Origin: CAYUKK01 sp964445305
GTDB lineage: Bacteria > Acidobacteriota > Aminicenantia > Aminicenantales > UBA8522
Length of the DNA: 64,000 nucleotides
Direction: 5' to 3'
Assembly: GCA_964445305.1 (NCBI GenBank)
Contig: CAYUKK010000020.1
Location: 1 to 64,000, forward strand
Of this stretch, positions 16,997 to 26,474 are shown piece by piece. Position 1 is the stretch's first letter, and each line of letters opens with the position of its first letter. The position numbers and the translations under genes were made by a program. The notes under the pieces were generated by a model. The model was not told where the DNA came from and ran no database searches. It saw only the letters and a program-made list of their open reading frames with translations.

Positions 16997-19708
16997 ATGA
17001 GAACACTCGTCTGGCATGCCGAAGAAGCGGACAGGGTCTTAGCGTCGCTCGAATCTGACCCTCACCGAGGACTTTCCTCTGAGGAAGCCAGCCGCCGCCT
17101 CGGGGAGTTTGGCCCCAACGAGCTCAGGAAGGAAGAAAAAGTCTCGGCCTGGAGCCTTTTCTTCAATCAATTCAGGAATATCCTCATCCTCATCCTCCTG
17201 GTCGCCATCGCCCTGTCTGTCATCATCGGCGAAATCTTCGACGCGGTCCTGATCGCCGTCATTGTTCTCCTGAGCGCTATTCTCGGATTTATTCAGGAAT
17301 ACAAAGCCGAGAAGGCTCTCGAGGCTCTCAAGAAAATGCTCTCGCCCATGGTCACTGTTCTCCGGGACGGCCGGGAAGAAGAGATTCCCAGTCGAAATCT
17401 TGTTCCTGGTGACATCCTTCTTCTTGAGGCCGGGGATAAGATTGCCGCCGACGCCCGTCTCCTTGAGGTCCGCTCCCTCGAATGTGACGAAGCCTCGCTG
17501 ACCGGGGAATCGGCACCCGTTCGAAAGGATACTGCTCCTGAAGGGCTGGATATTTCTATTCCTGACAGAAAGAATATGGTCTTTGCCGGAACCATCGTTA
17601 CTTACGGAAGAGGCAAAGCCATCGTCACGGCCACGGGAATGAGCACGGAGTTCGGCCGGATCGCCGAGCAGGTAGCCGCCGCAGAGCCCAAGAAAACACC
17701 GCTTGAGAAAAGGACGGCCGAGATCGGCAAATGGCTGGGCTTTTTGGCCCTGGCCATCTGTCTCGTCGTGGCCGGAGTGAGCACCATCCGAGAAGCCTTC
17801 TCCGGCCGTTTGACCATGGAGTTCGCCATCCAGGCGCTCATGTTCGCCGTCGCTCTGGCCGTGGCTGCTGTCCCGGAAGCGCTCCCGGCCATCGTGACGG
17901 GCGCTCTGGCCATCGGAATGCACCAGATGGCCAAGCGGAATGCCCTGGTCAGGAAAATGCCGGCCGTCGAAACCCTCGGTTGCGCTACCGTTATCTGCTC
18001 GGATAAAACAGGGACAATTACCAAGGGCGAAATGACAGTCAGGAAGATCTGGGTGGCCCATCGAACAATCGGCGTGACGGGCGTCGGTTACGAGCCCAAG
18101 GGGGAATTTTACGGCGAGCTTCTTTCTTCCGTCGAAAAAGATAAGCCCCTCGGGGAGCTCTTCCGCGCTGCCATCCTCTGCAACGACTCCCAGCTCGAAG
18201 AAAAAGAGGGAAGATGGACGATCAAAGGCGACCCGACGGAGGGAGCTCTTCTTGTCGCGGCTGCCAAGGCGGGAGTTTCCATCCGCGAAACCAGGCTCGA
18301 TAACCCCCGGCTTGAAGAAATTCCTTTTAGCTCCGAAAGAAAGCGGATGACAACCATCCATGAAGAGCCCGGCGGCCAAAGGATGGCTTTCATGAAAGGG
18401 GCTCCGGAGGAAATCCTGAGTCGGTGCTCGAGCCTCTTGACAGGCAGGGGAATCATTCCCCTGTCTGAGTCCCATAAAAAAGAAATCCTGGGGAAAAACT
18501 TTGAGATGGCCCAAGAAGCGTTGCGCGTGCTCGGCGTTGCCTCAAGAGTCATTCCCCAAAACAGGAATCGCTTCAATGAGACAGACGAGCAGGACATGGT
18601 CTTCCTTGGGCTTCTCGGGATGATGGACCCTCCCCGGGAAGAAGCCATCGAAGCAGTTAAAACCTGCAAGAAGATTCATATCAAGCCCATCATGATCACC
18701 GGCGACCATGAAATCACAGCCGAGACCATCGCCAGGGAAATCGGCATCTACGAGGAGGGAGATATCGTCCTCAACGGAGAAAAACTTGCCGAGATGTCCG
18801 AGGAGGAGCTCGAAAAAATTGTCGACAGGGTGACGGTCTATGCCCGGGTGTCGCCGATCGACAAGCTCAAGATCGTCCGCGCCTGGAAGAAAAGGGGTGA
18901 GGTTGTGGCCATGACCGGCGATGGGGTCAACGACGCTCCCGCCCTCAAGCAGGCCGATATCGGCGTAGCCATGGGCATCACCGGAACCGAGGTGACCAGG
19001 GACGCCGCTGACCTTGTCCTCAGCGACGACAATTTTGCCACCATCCTCAAAGCCATCGAGCGCGGCCGGTGGATTTATGACAACATCAAAAAATACTTGA
19101 CCTATCTTCTCCGCTGCAATATTACCGAAGTCGCCGTCATTGGCGGCATTGTCCTCATCAAAGGGCCCCATTATCTCCCCCTGCTCGCCGCTGCCATCCT
19201 CTATATCAACCTGGCCACCGATGGCATACCAGCCCTTGCCCTCGGCGTTTCTCCTCCGGACCCGGACATCATGGAGTGGCCTCCCCGCAGCCCGAAAGAA
19301 AGCGTCTTTTCCTTCGAGGTCCTGGTTTTCCTCGTCATGGCCCTGATCATTGAAACACCGTTTTTCTATTTTCTTTTTTTCCATGAGCTCGGCGATATCG
19401 CCGTGGCCAGGACAGAAATCTTTTTTCTCTTTATCATCGTCGAGCTCGTGGTGGCCATGAATTTCCGCTCCCTGAGGTTCAGCGTTTTCAAGGTTCCCCC
19501 TCATCGTTGGTTGGTATTGGCCATCCTCTACGAGGTCATCCTGGTATCCATCCTGGTACAGATCCCCTCCGTAAGGGAGTCTTTCGGCATCCTCAAGCCC
19601 ACCCCATCCGGTCTGGCGATTATTTTTGCCTTCAGCCTTTTCGTCTTCATGGCCATGGAAGCAGTCAAGGCGTTTTTGAGAAAGAAGTTAGCCCGAAATC
19701 GCCGGTAG
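16997..19708 (+). CDS. P2A-type cation-transporting ATPase (probably Ca2+)
   Basis: A 903-residue P-type ATPase in standard order: cation ATPase N-domain, TM1-2, actuator domain with SLTGESAPV (about residue 170), TM3-4 with VPEALP, phosphorylation site CSDKTGTIT (Asp near 336), nucleotide-binding domain, MTGDGVNDAPALKQADIGVAMG hinge, and six C-terminal membrane segments. The P2A arrangement resembles SERCA/PMR1; PEALP replaces their PEGLP. It uses ATP to export calcium or a related divalent cation from the cytoplasm. It is transcribed alone and divergently from the pilin operon. Confidence 0.9.
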   Translation: MRTLVWHAEEADRVLASLESDPHRGLSSEEASRRLGEFGPNELRKEEKVSAWSLFFNQFRNILILILLVAIALSVIIGEIFDAVLIAVIVLLSAILGFIQEYKAEKALEALKKMLSPMVTVLRDGREEEIPSRNLVPGDILLLEAGDKIAADARLLEVRSLECDEASLTGESAPVRKDTAPEGLDISIPDRKNMVFAGTIVTYGRGKAIVTATGMSTEFGRIAEQVAAAEPKKTPLEKRTAEIGKWLGFLALAICLVVAGVSTIREAFSGRLTMEFAIQALMFAVALAVAAVPEALPAIVTGALAIGMHQMAKRNALVRKMPAVETLGCATVICSDKTGTITKGEMTVRKIWVAHRTIGVTGVGYEPKGEFYGELLSSVEKDKPLGELFRAAILCNDSQLEEKEGRWTIKGDPTEGALLVAAAKAGVSIRETRLDNPRLEEIPFSSERKRMTTIHEEPGGQRMAFMKGAPEEILSRCSSLLTGRGIIPLSESHKKEILGKNFEMAQEALRVLGVASRVIPQNRNRFNETDEQDMVFLGLLGMMDPPREEAIEAVKTCKKIHIKPIMITGDHEITAETIAREIGIYEEGDIVLNGEKLAEMSEEELEKIVDRVTVYARVSPIDKLKIVRAWKKRGEVVAMTGDGVNDAPALKQADIGVAMGITGTEVTRDAADLVLSDDNFATILKAIERGRWIYDNIKKYLTYLLRCNITEVAVIGGIVLIKGPHYLPLLAAAILYINLATDGIPALALGVSPPDPDIMEWPPRSPKESVFSFEVLVFLVMALIIETPFFYFLFFHELGDIAVARTEIFFLFIIVELVVAMNFRSLRFSVFKVPPHRWLVLAILYEVILVSILVQIPSVRESFGILKPTPSGLAIIFAFSLFVFMAMEAVKAFLRKKLARNRR

Positions 19709-19757
19709 CAAGGCCAAGCGAGAATTGGGTTAGCTCAAGCTCTTCAAGCTCCCGGCG

Positions 19758-20192
19758 TCAGCTCTTCCGGCATTTTTCGCAAAAACCGAAAACCTGGATC
19801 GAAAATTTATCCAGGCGATAACCCTTCTCCTGACCGATTCTTTCGATGGACTCGCGGATCTCCGCGTGGGAAAACTCACGGACACGGCCACAGCTCAGGC
19901 AAATGAGATGACCGTGGGCCGTCCTTGTCCGCTCGGGCTCGAAGTGACTGTGATTCTCGCCGAGGTCAATCGAGCTCACCAAGCCGCTTCGGACGAGAAG
20001 GTTGAGCGTCCGGTAGATCGTGGCCAGGGAAACCCGGTGGCCCCTGCGGAGGAGTTTTTCTCGAATTTCATAGGCGTTAGGATGCAAAGAAGAAGAAGAG
20101 AAAATTTCCTCAAAGACGAGCTCTCTGGTCCGCGTCAGTCTGAGATCATGAGCTTTCAAAAAAGCTCGGAATTTCTTAAAACCTCGCTTCAT
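19758..20192 (-). CDS. Fur/PerR-family metal-dependent repressor
   Basis: A 144-residue Fur-family regulator. The winged-helix half includes LTRTRELVFEEIF and VSLATIYRTLNLLVRSGLV; the dimer half has two CxxC pairs, CLSC and CEKC, that form the structural zinc site. The usual HHDH-rich sensing patch is reduced to NHSHFEP and HGHL, so the sensed signal (iron, zinc, manganese or peroxide) is unclear. Its ATG overlaps the stop of the exonuclease gene as ATGA, so the two are translationally coupled. Confidence 0.88.
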   Translation of the reverse strand: MKRGFKKFRAFLKAHDLRLTRTRELVFEEIFSSSSLHPNAYEIREKLLRRGHRVSLATIYRTLNLLVRSGLVSSIDLGENHSHFEPERTRTAHGHLICLSCGRVREFSHAEIRESIERIGQEKGYRLDKFSIQVFGFCEKCRKS

Positions 20193-21502
20193 TTATTCTC
20201 CATGCTTTTCCGATGAGCCAGCTTCTTCTTGAGGCGTTCGAGCCGCCGGGAGAAATCCTGAGTGTAGCTCTTCGATATCCCCTGAGCGATGATGAACCCC
20301 TCCTCGGCCAGCTGGCGAGCCTTTTCGTAATCCTTCTCCCTGTGCTCATAATACATCGCTAACTCCCGGAAACAGAAGAGATGTCCCAGCGGGGTGACTT
20401 GTTCCCAGAGACGAACGGCTTGCAGCCAATCGCGCTGCCGTTTGAAATAGGAGGCCAACTTCTTCTTGGCCAGGACGGAGATGTCCTCGGGCAACTTCGT
20501 CTCCAGGGCTCGCTGGATGAACCGGGCCGACCGCTCAACATCCCCCCTCCTCTCCAGCACCCTGGCCGCGCCAAAGAGGTCGAGGCCGTCAATCCGACAC
20601 TCGCTGACTGCTTCCATCTCTTCATCCAGGAGCGCTCCGCCAACCGTCACAATGCCGAGGAGCGACAGGATATCTTCCTGGTTATGGTAAAGCACGGGCT
20701 CGATGAGCCCGAAATCGCCCGAGCGGAGGAACTGGAAATAGCGAGCGGGTATTTCGGCCGAAGGAATATCCTCGGCCCTGTCTGCGCCCAAAACTTCTTG
20801 GGCCAGGAAGTAGAGGCGACAGCTTTCATGCTTGTGTCCCCAGAGGTTGCGGGCAGCGAAAAGAAAATCGAGGTGGGGGAGCCCACTCAGGGCCAGCTCA
20901 GCGCGATGAAGAATGAAGCGCGTCTCCAGAAGCGGCAGGTCAAACGCTTTGCCGTTAAAAGTGACGACCGACCGGAAATTCATCCGCGATAAAAAGAGCT
21001 GGAGTTCATGGATGAGCTGCTCCTCGAAGGCCAGGTCGCCGAGGAAAAACTGGACAACATGGAATTTATTATCCCCATAGAAACCCAGACCGACGAGGAA
21101 GGGAACAACGCCCACGCCACCGGACAACCCCGTCGTCTCGCAATCCAAGAAGAGGGCGCTCCCGAGGTCAAGATGGCCGAAATTCTCATCCCGGCTGAGG
21201 AGAAAGAGAGTTTTTCCGCTTATTTTAAGGCCAGCCTCAATTGGCACTCGGCCATACCTGGCGCGAACGGGGAAATCGTTTTCAAAAATTTGAAGGGGTA
21301 AGCGCCTTTCGGTCTCAGCAGGGAGGGGTGGCTCTTTTTTGGGCCCGCTTTCCTTGGTCAGGCGAATGAGTCTCTCCAGTTTTTCCCGTGTCGATAGCTC
21401 TCTTTGCCGGGAGATTTCCTGCCATGCCCGGTTGATCTTTTCTGACCTCGTCGCCCTCGGGCCCGATTTTCTGACGAGCTTGAGCTTATCCTCGAAGTCC
21501 AT
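20189..21502 (-). CDS. YprB-like DEDD exonuclease with TPR-like C-terminus
   Basis: A 437-residue protein. Residues about 115-280 are a ribonuclease-H-like 3'-5' exonuclease domain: motif I FLDCETTGL (Asp120, Glu122), motif II VTFNGKAFDLPLLETR and motif III YHNQEDILSL. The YprB subfamily is annotated as nucleic-acid-processing. The C-terminal third has helical repeats (AARVLERRGDVERSARFIQRA, YEHREKDYEKARQLAEEG) typical of TPR. GAGGGAGAT precedes the ATG. The gene is co-transcribed with a Fur regulator, an unusual partner. Confidence 0.82.
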   Translation of the reverse strand: MDFEDKLKLVRKSGPRATRSEKINRAWQEISRQRELSTREKLERLIRLTKESGPKKEPPLPAETERRLPLQIFENDFPVRARYGRVPIEAGLKISGKTLFLLSRDENFGHLDLGSALFLDCETTGLSGGVGVVPFLVGLGFYGDNKFHVVQFFLGDLAFEEQLIHELQLFLSRMNFRSVVTFNGKAFDLPLLETRFILHRAELALSGLPHLDFLFAARNLWGHKHESCRLYFLAQEVLGADRAEDIPSAEIPARYFQFLRSGDFGLIEPVLYHNQEDILSLLGIVTVGGALLDEEMEAVSECRIDGLDLFGAARVLERRGDVERSARFIQRALETKLPEDISVLAKKKLASYFKRQRDWLQAVRLWEQVTPLGHLFCFRELAMYYEHREKDYEKARQLAEEGFIIAQGISKSYTQDFSRRLERLKKKLAHRKSMENK

Positions 21503-21522
21503 ATCTCCCTCTTTTAAAATCC

Positions 21523-21551
21523 ATGATAGAACAATCCCTCAAACTTTTCAA
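21523..21551 (-). promoter_or_regulatory. Promoter for the exonuclease-fur operon
   Basis: Minus strand TTGAAA (21551-21546), 17-bp spacer, TATCAT (21528-21523), 20 bp before the ATG. Confidence 0.55.
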
Positions 21552-21638
21552 AGTCAGACTCAAGAGCAAACCCAAAATTGCGGATAGGGAATGCTCGTTT
21601 AGCAAGAGGGCTCAAGATATCAAGAAATTATTATGATA

Positions 21639-21697
21639 GGGGGCGCCGGGGGTGAACCACGACAGGACCCGTCGGGTGCTTTGATCGGCAATTTCGG
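21639..21697. repeat. Dispersed repeat, copy 2 (upstream of rhaB)
   Basis: From GGGGGCGCC (21639) to ATTTCGG (21697). Its first 54 bp match copy 3 (32282-32335) with four mismatches and its last 38 bp match copy 1 (7774-7811) with one. It ends 14 bp before the rhaB -35 box, the same distance as copy 1 from the APC -35 box. Confidence 0.85.
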
Positions 21698-21711
21698 GGC
21701 CAACGGAAAGC

Positions 21712-21740
21712 TTGCAATAAAAAAGAAATGATTATATAAG
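21712..21740 (+). promoter_or_regulatory. Promoter for rhaBA
   Basis: TTGCAA (21712-21717), 17-bp spacer, TATAAG (21735-21740), 27 bp before the rhaB ATG. Confidence 0.55.
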
Positions 21741-21767
21741 ATAACTTGCTTTCCAAAAGGGACGAAG

Positions 21768-23258
21768 ATGAAAGGACATCATTTCCTCGCTTTTGATTTG
21801 GGAGCAGAGAGCGGCCGGGCCATTTTGGCAAAGCTCGAAGATGACCAAGTCGAAACCAAGGAGATCGCGCGATTTGCCAACACCCCGCTTCGCCTCCACG
21901 GGCATTCCCACTGGAATGTCTACAGCCTTTTTGAGGAAATCATCAGGGCCCTGAAGTCTTGCCTGGCCGATCACGGCGTCAGACTTGAGAGTCTGGCTGT
22001 GGATACCTGGGGAGTCGATTTTGGCCTCCTGGCCAAAGATGGGAGTATCCTGGGGCTGCCCTTCACCTACCGGGATGAAAGGACGCGAGGGGCGATGGAG
22101 GAATTCTTCGAGCGTGTGCCGCGCCAACGCCTTTATGAGCTTACGGGCATCCAGTTTTTGCCCTTCAACACACTCTTTCAGCTCTTCGCCATGAAGCGAG
22201 ATCAATCGCCTCTTCTCGAATGTGCTTCCCACCTTCTCTTCATGCCCGACCTTTTCCACTTCCTCCTGACCGGGGAAAAGACAAGCGAATTCACCATTGC
22301 TTCCACTTCCCAGCTTCTCGACCCGTGGCGGAAAAATTGGAACGAGGAGCTTCTTCAAGCGCTCGAGCTTCCCGAGACCTTGAAAATGCCCGATATCCTT
22401 ACTCCGGGCACGGTCATCGGCCGTCTCAGCCCGGATTTGGCAAGGGTGACAGGTCTCGAGGAGACTCTGGTCGTGGCCGCCTGCGGCCACGATACGGCGG
22501 CGGCTGTGGCCGCCGTTCCGGCCAGAGGAGAAAATTGGGGTTATATTAGTTCAGGGACGTGGTCTCTTCTTGGCGTTGAAACAGAAAAGCCGGTCATCAA
22601 CGCTGACGCCCTCGAAGCCAACTTCACCAACGAGGGCGGGGTCGAAGGGACGACCCGCTTCCTGAAGAACATCACCGGACTTTGGCTCCTCCAGCAGTGC
22701 CGGAGAGAATGGTCCTCGCGCTCGCCCCTGAGTTATGATGAAATCACCAAACTGGCCGAGGATGCGCTCGCCTTCCCGGCCCTCCTCGACCCCGACTGGC
22801 CAGGGTTTCTCAACCCGCCGAGCATGGTCGAGGCGATTCGTTCCTATTGTCGCCACACCCGGCAGCCTTCGCCCCGCACACCAGGCGAGATGGCTCGGGC
22901 CATCCTGGAGAGCTTGGCCCTCAAATATCGCTGGACCCTCGACCAACTGGAAAAGCTCACTGCCAGGAAAATAGAGAAAATCCACATCATCGGCGGCGGC
23001 GCCCGAAACGAACTCCTCTGTCAGTTTACAGCTGATGCGGCTCAAATCCGCGTCGTCGCTGGCCCCTTTGAAGCCACAGCTCTGGGAAACGTCACCATGC
23101 AGGCGTTAGCTCTCGGCTATGTCCGTTCCCTCCCGGAAATTCGCGACATCATCCACCGCTCAGTCGAGCCCAAAACCTACGAGCCTCGCGCCACCACCGA
23201 ATGGGAGCGAGCCTACGAGCGCTATCAAGACATTTGCCTCTTGAATAAGTGCCCATGA
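21768..23258 (+). CDS. rhaB: L-rhamnulokinase
   Basis: A 496-residue sugar kinase of the FGGY family that phosphorylates L-rhamnulose to L-rhamnulose-1-phosphate. FDLGAESGRAI at the N-terminus is the rhamnulokinase form of the first ATPase motif; DTWGVDFGLL (residues 73-82), ACGHDTAAAVAAVP and IHIIGGGARNELLCQFTAD follow in family order. The length is close to the usual 490. GGGACGAAG precedes the ATG. rhaA follows after 15 bp. No rhamnulose-1-phosphate aldolase gene lies in the window. Confidence 0.93.
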   Translation: MKGHHFLAFDLGAESGRAILAKLEDDQVETKEIARFANTPLRLHGHSHWNVYSLFEEIIRALKSCLADHGVRLESLAVDTWGVDFGLLAKDGSILGLPFTYRDERTRGAMEEFFERVPRQRLYELTGIQFLPFNTLFQLFAMKRDQSPLLECASHLLFMPDLFHFLLTGEKTSEFTIASTSQLLDPWRKNWNEELLQALELPETLKMPDILTPGTVIGRLSPDLARVTGLEETLVVAACGHDTAAAVAAVPARGENWGYISSGTWSLLGVETEKPVINADALEANFTNEGGVEGTTRFLKNITGLWLLQQCRREWSSRSPLSYDEITKLAEDALAFPALLDPDWPGFLNPPSMVEAIRSYCRHTRQPSPRTPGEMARAILESLALKYRWTLDQLEKLTARKIEKIHIIGGGARNELLCQFTADAAQIRVVAGPFEATALGNVTMQALALGYVRSLPEIRDIIHRSVEPKTYEPRATTEWERAYERYQDICLLNKCP

Positions 23259-23273
23259 AAGGAGGGTGGGAAG

Positions 23274-24554
23274 ATGGACCCTTCAGCGATTGAAAAAGCT
23301 TATGCCTGGAGCCGCAGTCGCTTTGAGGAAATGGGCGTCGACGTCGACAAGGCCCTGGCCAGTTTGAAGACCATTTCCCTTTCCCTTCCCTGCTGGCAGG
23401 CGGACGACGTTCGGGGCTTCGAAAAAAGGGAGGAGGGAGCCACAGCGGGCGGAATTCTCGTCAGCGGCCATTATCCGGGACGACCGCGCCATGTCGATGA
23501 CCTCCGCCAGGACCTGGAGAAGGCGTTTTCTCTGATCCCCGGCGACCACCGGCTCAACCTTCACTCCATTTACGGAGAGTTCGGCAGCCGCCCCGTTCCG
23601 CGAAACGAGCTCGAACCCTCCCATTTCCGGAACTGGGTCAGCTGGGCCAAGCAGAAGAAAATCAAACTCGATTTCAACGCCACCTGCTTCGGCCACCCCA
23701 TGGCCAGTTCCGGGTTCACGCTGAGCAGCCGGGACAAGACTATCCGCAAGTTCTGGATTGAGCATGTCAAGTGTTGCCGCCGCATCGCCGCTTTCTTCGG
23801 CCGCGAGCAGAAAAGCGCCTGCCTCCATAACCTCTGGATTCCCGACGGCTCCAAGGATTCCCCCATCGACCGCTGGACCCATCGGGCCCTGCTCAAGGAA
23901 TCCCTGGATGAAATCTTCAGGCTTGAGTACAGCGCCTCAACGATGAAGGATAGCCTTGAGGGCAAGCTCTTTGGCATCGGCAGCGAAGCCTATGTCGTCG
24001 GCTCTCATGAGTTTTACCTGGGCTATGCAGCGGCGCGGGGAAAGATGCTCTGCCTCGACCTCGGCCACTTCCATCCGACGGAGTCGGTGGCTGACAAGAT
24101 CTCGGCCTTGCTTCTCTTTTTCGATAGTTTGGTCCTGCATCTCAGCCGGCCCGTTCGCTGGGACTCTGACCATGTCGTTATCCTCGACGAAGAGCTCAAG
24201 GCTGTGGCTGAAGAGGTCGTCCGCGGCGAAGCGCTCCCGCGCGTCCACCTGGCCCTCGATTTCTTCGATGCCTCGATGAACAGGGTGGGGGCGCTCGTTC
24301 TCGGGGCTCGAGCGACGCTCAAGGCTTTCCTTTTCGCCCTCCTCCAGCCTCTCGACCGTCTGGCTGAGCTCGAAGAAAACGGGAATTATTTCGGTCGTCT
24401 GGCCCTGCTCGAAGAGGTGAAAACACTTCCCTTCAGCGCTATCTGGGATTATTATTGCTTGACCCGCAACGTTCCCCCTGCCGAGGCCTGGATCAAAGAA
24501 ATCGAAGCCTATGAAAGAAACGTCCTGAGCAAGCGAGAACCGGGAAAGAGGTAG
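23274..24554 (+). CDS. rhaA: L-rhamnose isomerase
   Basis: A 426-residue enzyme converting L-rhamnose to L-rhamnulose, the first step of rhamnose use. Length and sequence follow class RhaA throughout: EKAYAWSRSRFEEMGVDVD at the start, then WWQADDV-like CWQADDV, SGHYPGRPR, HSIYGEFG, metal-site segments LNFNATCFGHPMAS-like (LDFNATCFGHPM) and CLDLGHFHPTE, and WDSDHVVIL. AAAGGAGGGTGGGAAG stands right before the ATG, one of the best ribosome-binding sites in the window. It forms an operon with rhaB. Confidence 0.93.
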   Translation: MDPSAIEKAYAWSRSRFEEMGVDVDKALASLKTISLSLPCWQADDVRGFEKREEGATAGGILVSGHYPGRPRHVDDLRQDLEKAFSLIPGDHRLNLHSIYGEFGSRPVPRNELEPSHFRNWVSWAKQKKIKLDFNATCFGHPMASSGFTLSSRDKTIRKFWIEHVKCCRRIAAFFGREQKSACLHNLWIPDGSKDSPIDRWTHRALLKESLDEIFRLEYSASTMKDSLEGKLFGIGSEAYVVGSHEFYLGYAAARGKMLCLDLGHFHPTESVADKISALLLFFDSLVLHLSRPVRWDSDHVVILDEELKAVAEEVVRGEALPRVHLALDFFDASMNRVGALVLGARATLKAFLFALLQPLDRLAELEENGNYFGRLALLEEVKTLPFSAIWDYYCLTRNVPPAEAWIKEIEAYERNVLSKREPGKR

Positions 24555-24640
24555 GCCAGCCTCGTCCATTGTCTTTTCTTTTCCCGGCCGATTTCGCGAG
24601 ATTGGGCATGTTTCCAAAATAAGAGGGCAGGGTCGTTGGT

Positions 24641-24669
24641 TTGACCACGGGGCCGAAAACGACTATAAT
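24641..24669 (+). promoter_or_regulatory. Promoter for the HEAT / HD-GYP gene pair
   Basis: TTGACC (24641-24646), 17-bp spacer, TATAAT (24664-24669). The GTG start codon is only 8 nt downstream of the -10 box, so the message should be leaderless. Confidence 0.75.
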
Positions 24670-24677
24670 AAGAGAGC

Positions 24678-26474
24678 GTGATCTGGAAGAAAGCTCACTC
24701 GCCAGGAACCCCCGAAATCCAAGACTCCGAGCTGGTTAGCCCGGCCCAGGTAACGAAGGTCAAGGAAATCCTTCTCCTTTTCGCCAGCGCTGTCCAAGCC
24801 GCGAAGATATTTCCACCCCATCACCGGACTGTTCTCAACTTCGCTTCCGACCTCCACGCCAAGCTTAAAGATTATCTCGACCGGTACTATAAGCTTGAGC
24901 TTGGCGTTGAGGAAAAAGCCTTTACATTTTTTGGGGATAAAGTGTACGAGGACCCTCACCCCGTCAAGAGTTTGCCTTTTTTCTTCTTTAAGGACGGAAT
25001 GCAAACACTCTATTTTTACCGCGGCTTGAGCATCGAGGAAGTGAGAGCTTTCCTCGAAACGATCAGGAAGGTCTCCCAGCTTCCACCCGAGGAGGGGGAT
25101 ATCGTCAGCGCTCTCTGGGAGCAGGACTTCCCCAATATCCGCTATGTTGCTCCCGATGATTTCCTGGAGACCCGGATCGGTGTGGGCAAGCCGCCTCTCG
25201 AAATGCGCGTCGACAGGGAAGAGTTTTCTCGGGGCCGGATCGACCTGGCGCCAGAGGACCTGGAGGAAATCCGCACGGACGCACTCAAAGAAAGGAGCCG
25301 CGAACCCATGCCCGGGGGGGAAGCCATCCCCGCTTTGCCCGAAAAATTCAACCTTCTGTTGATGCCATCGGATGAGAAGGAGCTTGAGGAGATAGAGGCC
25401 CTCCTCCTTTCCAGCCGAAAAGTCTCCTCAGAAGAAGAACACCAGAGCCTGGCCACCGAGCTCCTGTGTCTGGAAGAGAGAAAGGACCAGTGGCCCGGCT
25501 TAGCGGCAGCCCTTAAGGAAATGCACCACACAGCCCTCCAGAAAAAGGATTTTGGAAGCGCTTCCCGTCTCCTCATCTCCCTTCACGAGCTCAGGGATGC
25601 CGTCTTCGAGGAGAATGGGGAAAAAGCCGCGTTTATCGACTCCCTCATCGTCGAGATGGGCCAGGATAGCCTGTTGGCTGAGCTTCAGGATTCTTTGGAG
25701 TGGACGCGCCTCCAGGATACAGATTCTTTCCTGGAGTATCTGAGTCTTCTCGGCCCCGGAGCGGGCCGTCTGGCCGCTTCCCTGTTTGAGGCGACAGTGG
25801 ATCCCCACCTCCGTCAGAAAATTCTCCATATTCTCGAAGCCATAGGAAAAAAGGACAGCGACGCCTTGATCATGCTCGCCCAGGATTCCAAGCCGTCCCT
25901 GACCAAGGAAATCATCCGGCTCATCGGTCGACTCCATGAGAAAAAACCTCTCCCCTTTCTGGCTGGTTTTATCCGGTCCCAGAGCAAAGACATTAAACTC
26001 GAAGCCATCCGGGTCCTCGGCCAGGCCGGCGAGGAAGCAGCGGATAGGATTCTCCTCGGCTTTTTGTCTGACGGCGATGAGGCAGTGCGCATCGCCGCCC
26101 TGCAAAGACTTAACACCATCCATACATCCGTCCTCCCCTATCTCCTGGCCCTGACGAGGAACAAAGCTTTCAAGAAAAAAAGCCTGGCGGAAATCAAGGC
26201 CGTCTTCGATGGCCTGGCCCGAAGTGGCTCGCCAGAGGCGGGCTCTGTTCTAAAAATCTACCTTCAAAAATGCTTCTGGTGGTCAAGTCCGAAAAAAACA
26301 GAGATAGCCTGCCTCGCCGTAGCGGCGCTGAGCGCAATGCCTGATGCCTTGGCCAGAGAAGCCTTGCGAAAAGGTTCTAAAGCCAAATCCAAAAAGGTCA
26401 GACGGGCCTGCCTGGAGGCTTTGTCTTCTTTCCACCGTGAAGATTCCCACTCGGAGTCTGGGACAAGAGTATGA
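24678..26474 (+). CDS. HEAT-repeat protein sharing an N-terminal module with the downstream HD-GYP protein
   Basis: A 598-residue soluble protein starting at GTG. Residues about 30-140 form a module with AKIFPPHHRTVLNF, FTFFGDKVYED and FYRGLSIEEVRAFL. The same pattern (ARIYEPHNTLFQRQ, LFFNNIRLRYG, RFEPGLNAADLTSF) begins the next protein. After a linker, residues about 340-590 are HEAT-like helical repeats (KDIKLEAIRVLGQAGEEAADRILLGFL and similar). HEAT proteins are scaffolds; no catalytic motif is seen. The stop overlaps the next start as ATGA. I infer a partner or scaffold for the HD-GYP enzyme. Confidence 0.75.
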   Translation: MIWKKAHSPGTPEIQDSELVSPAQVTKVKEILLLFASAVQAAKIFPPHHRTVLNFASDLHAKLKDYLDRYYKLELGVEEKAFTFFGDKVYEDPHPVKSLPFFFFKDGMQTLYFYRGLSIEEVRAFLETIRKVSQLPPEEGDIVSALWEQDFPNIRYVAPDDFLETRIGVGKPPLEMRVDREEFSRGRIDLAPEDLEEIRTDALKERSREPMPGGEAIPALPEKFNLLLMPSDEKELEEIEALLLSSRKVSSEEEHQSLATELLCLEERKDQWPGLAAALKEMHHTALQKKDFGSASRLLISLHELRDAVFEENGEKAAFIDSLIVEMGQDSLLAELQDSLEWTRLQDTDSFLEYLSLLGPGAGRLAASLFEATVDPHLRQKILHILEAIGKKDSDALIMLAQDSKPSLTKEIIRLIGRLHEKKPLPFLAGFIRSQSKDIKLEAIRVLGQAGEEAADRILLGFLSDGDEAVRIAALQRLNTIHTSVLPYLLALTRNKAFKKKSLAEIKAVFDGLARSGSPEAGSVLKIYLQKCFWWSSPKKTEIACLAVAALSAMPDALAREALRKGSKAKSKKVRRACLEALSSFHREDSHSESGTRV

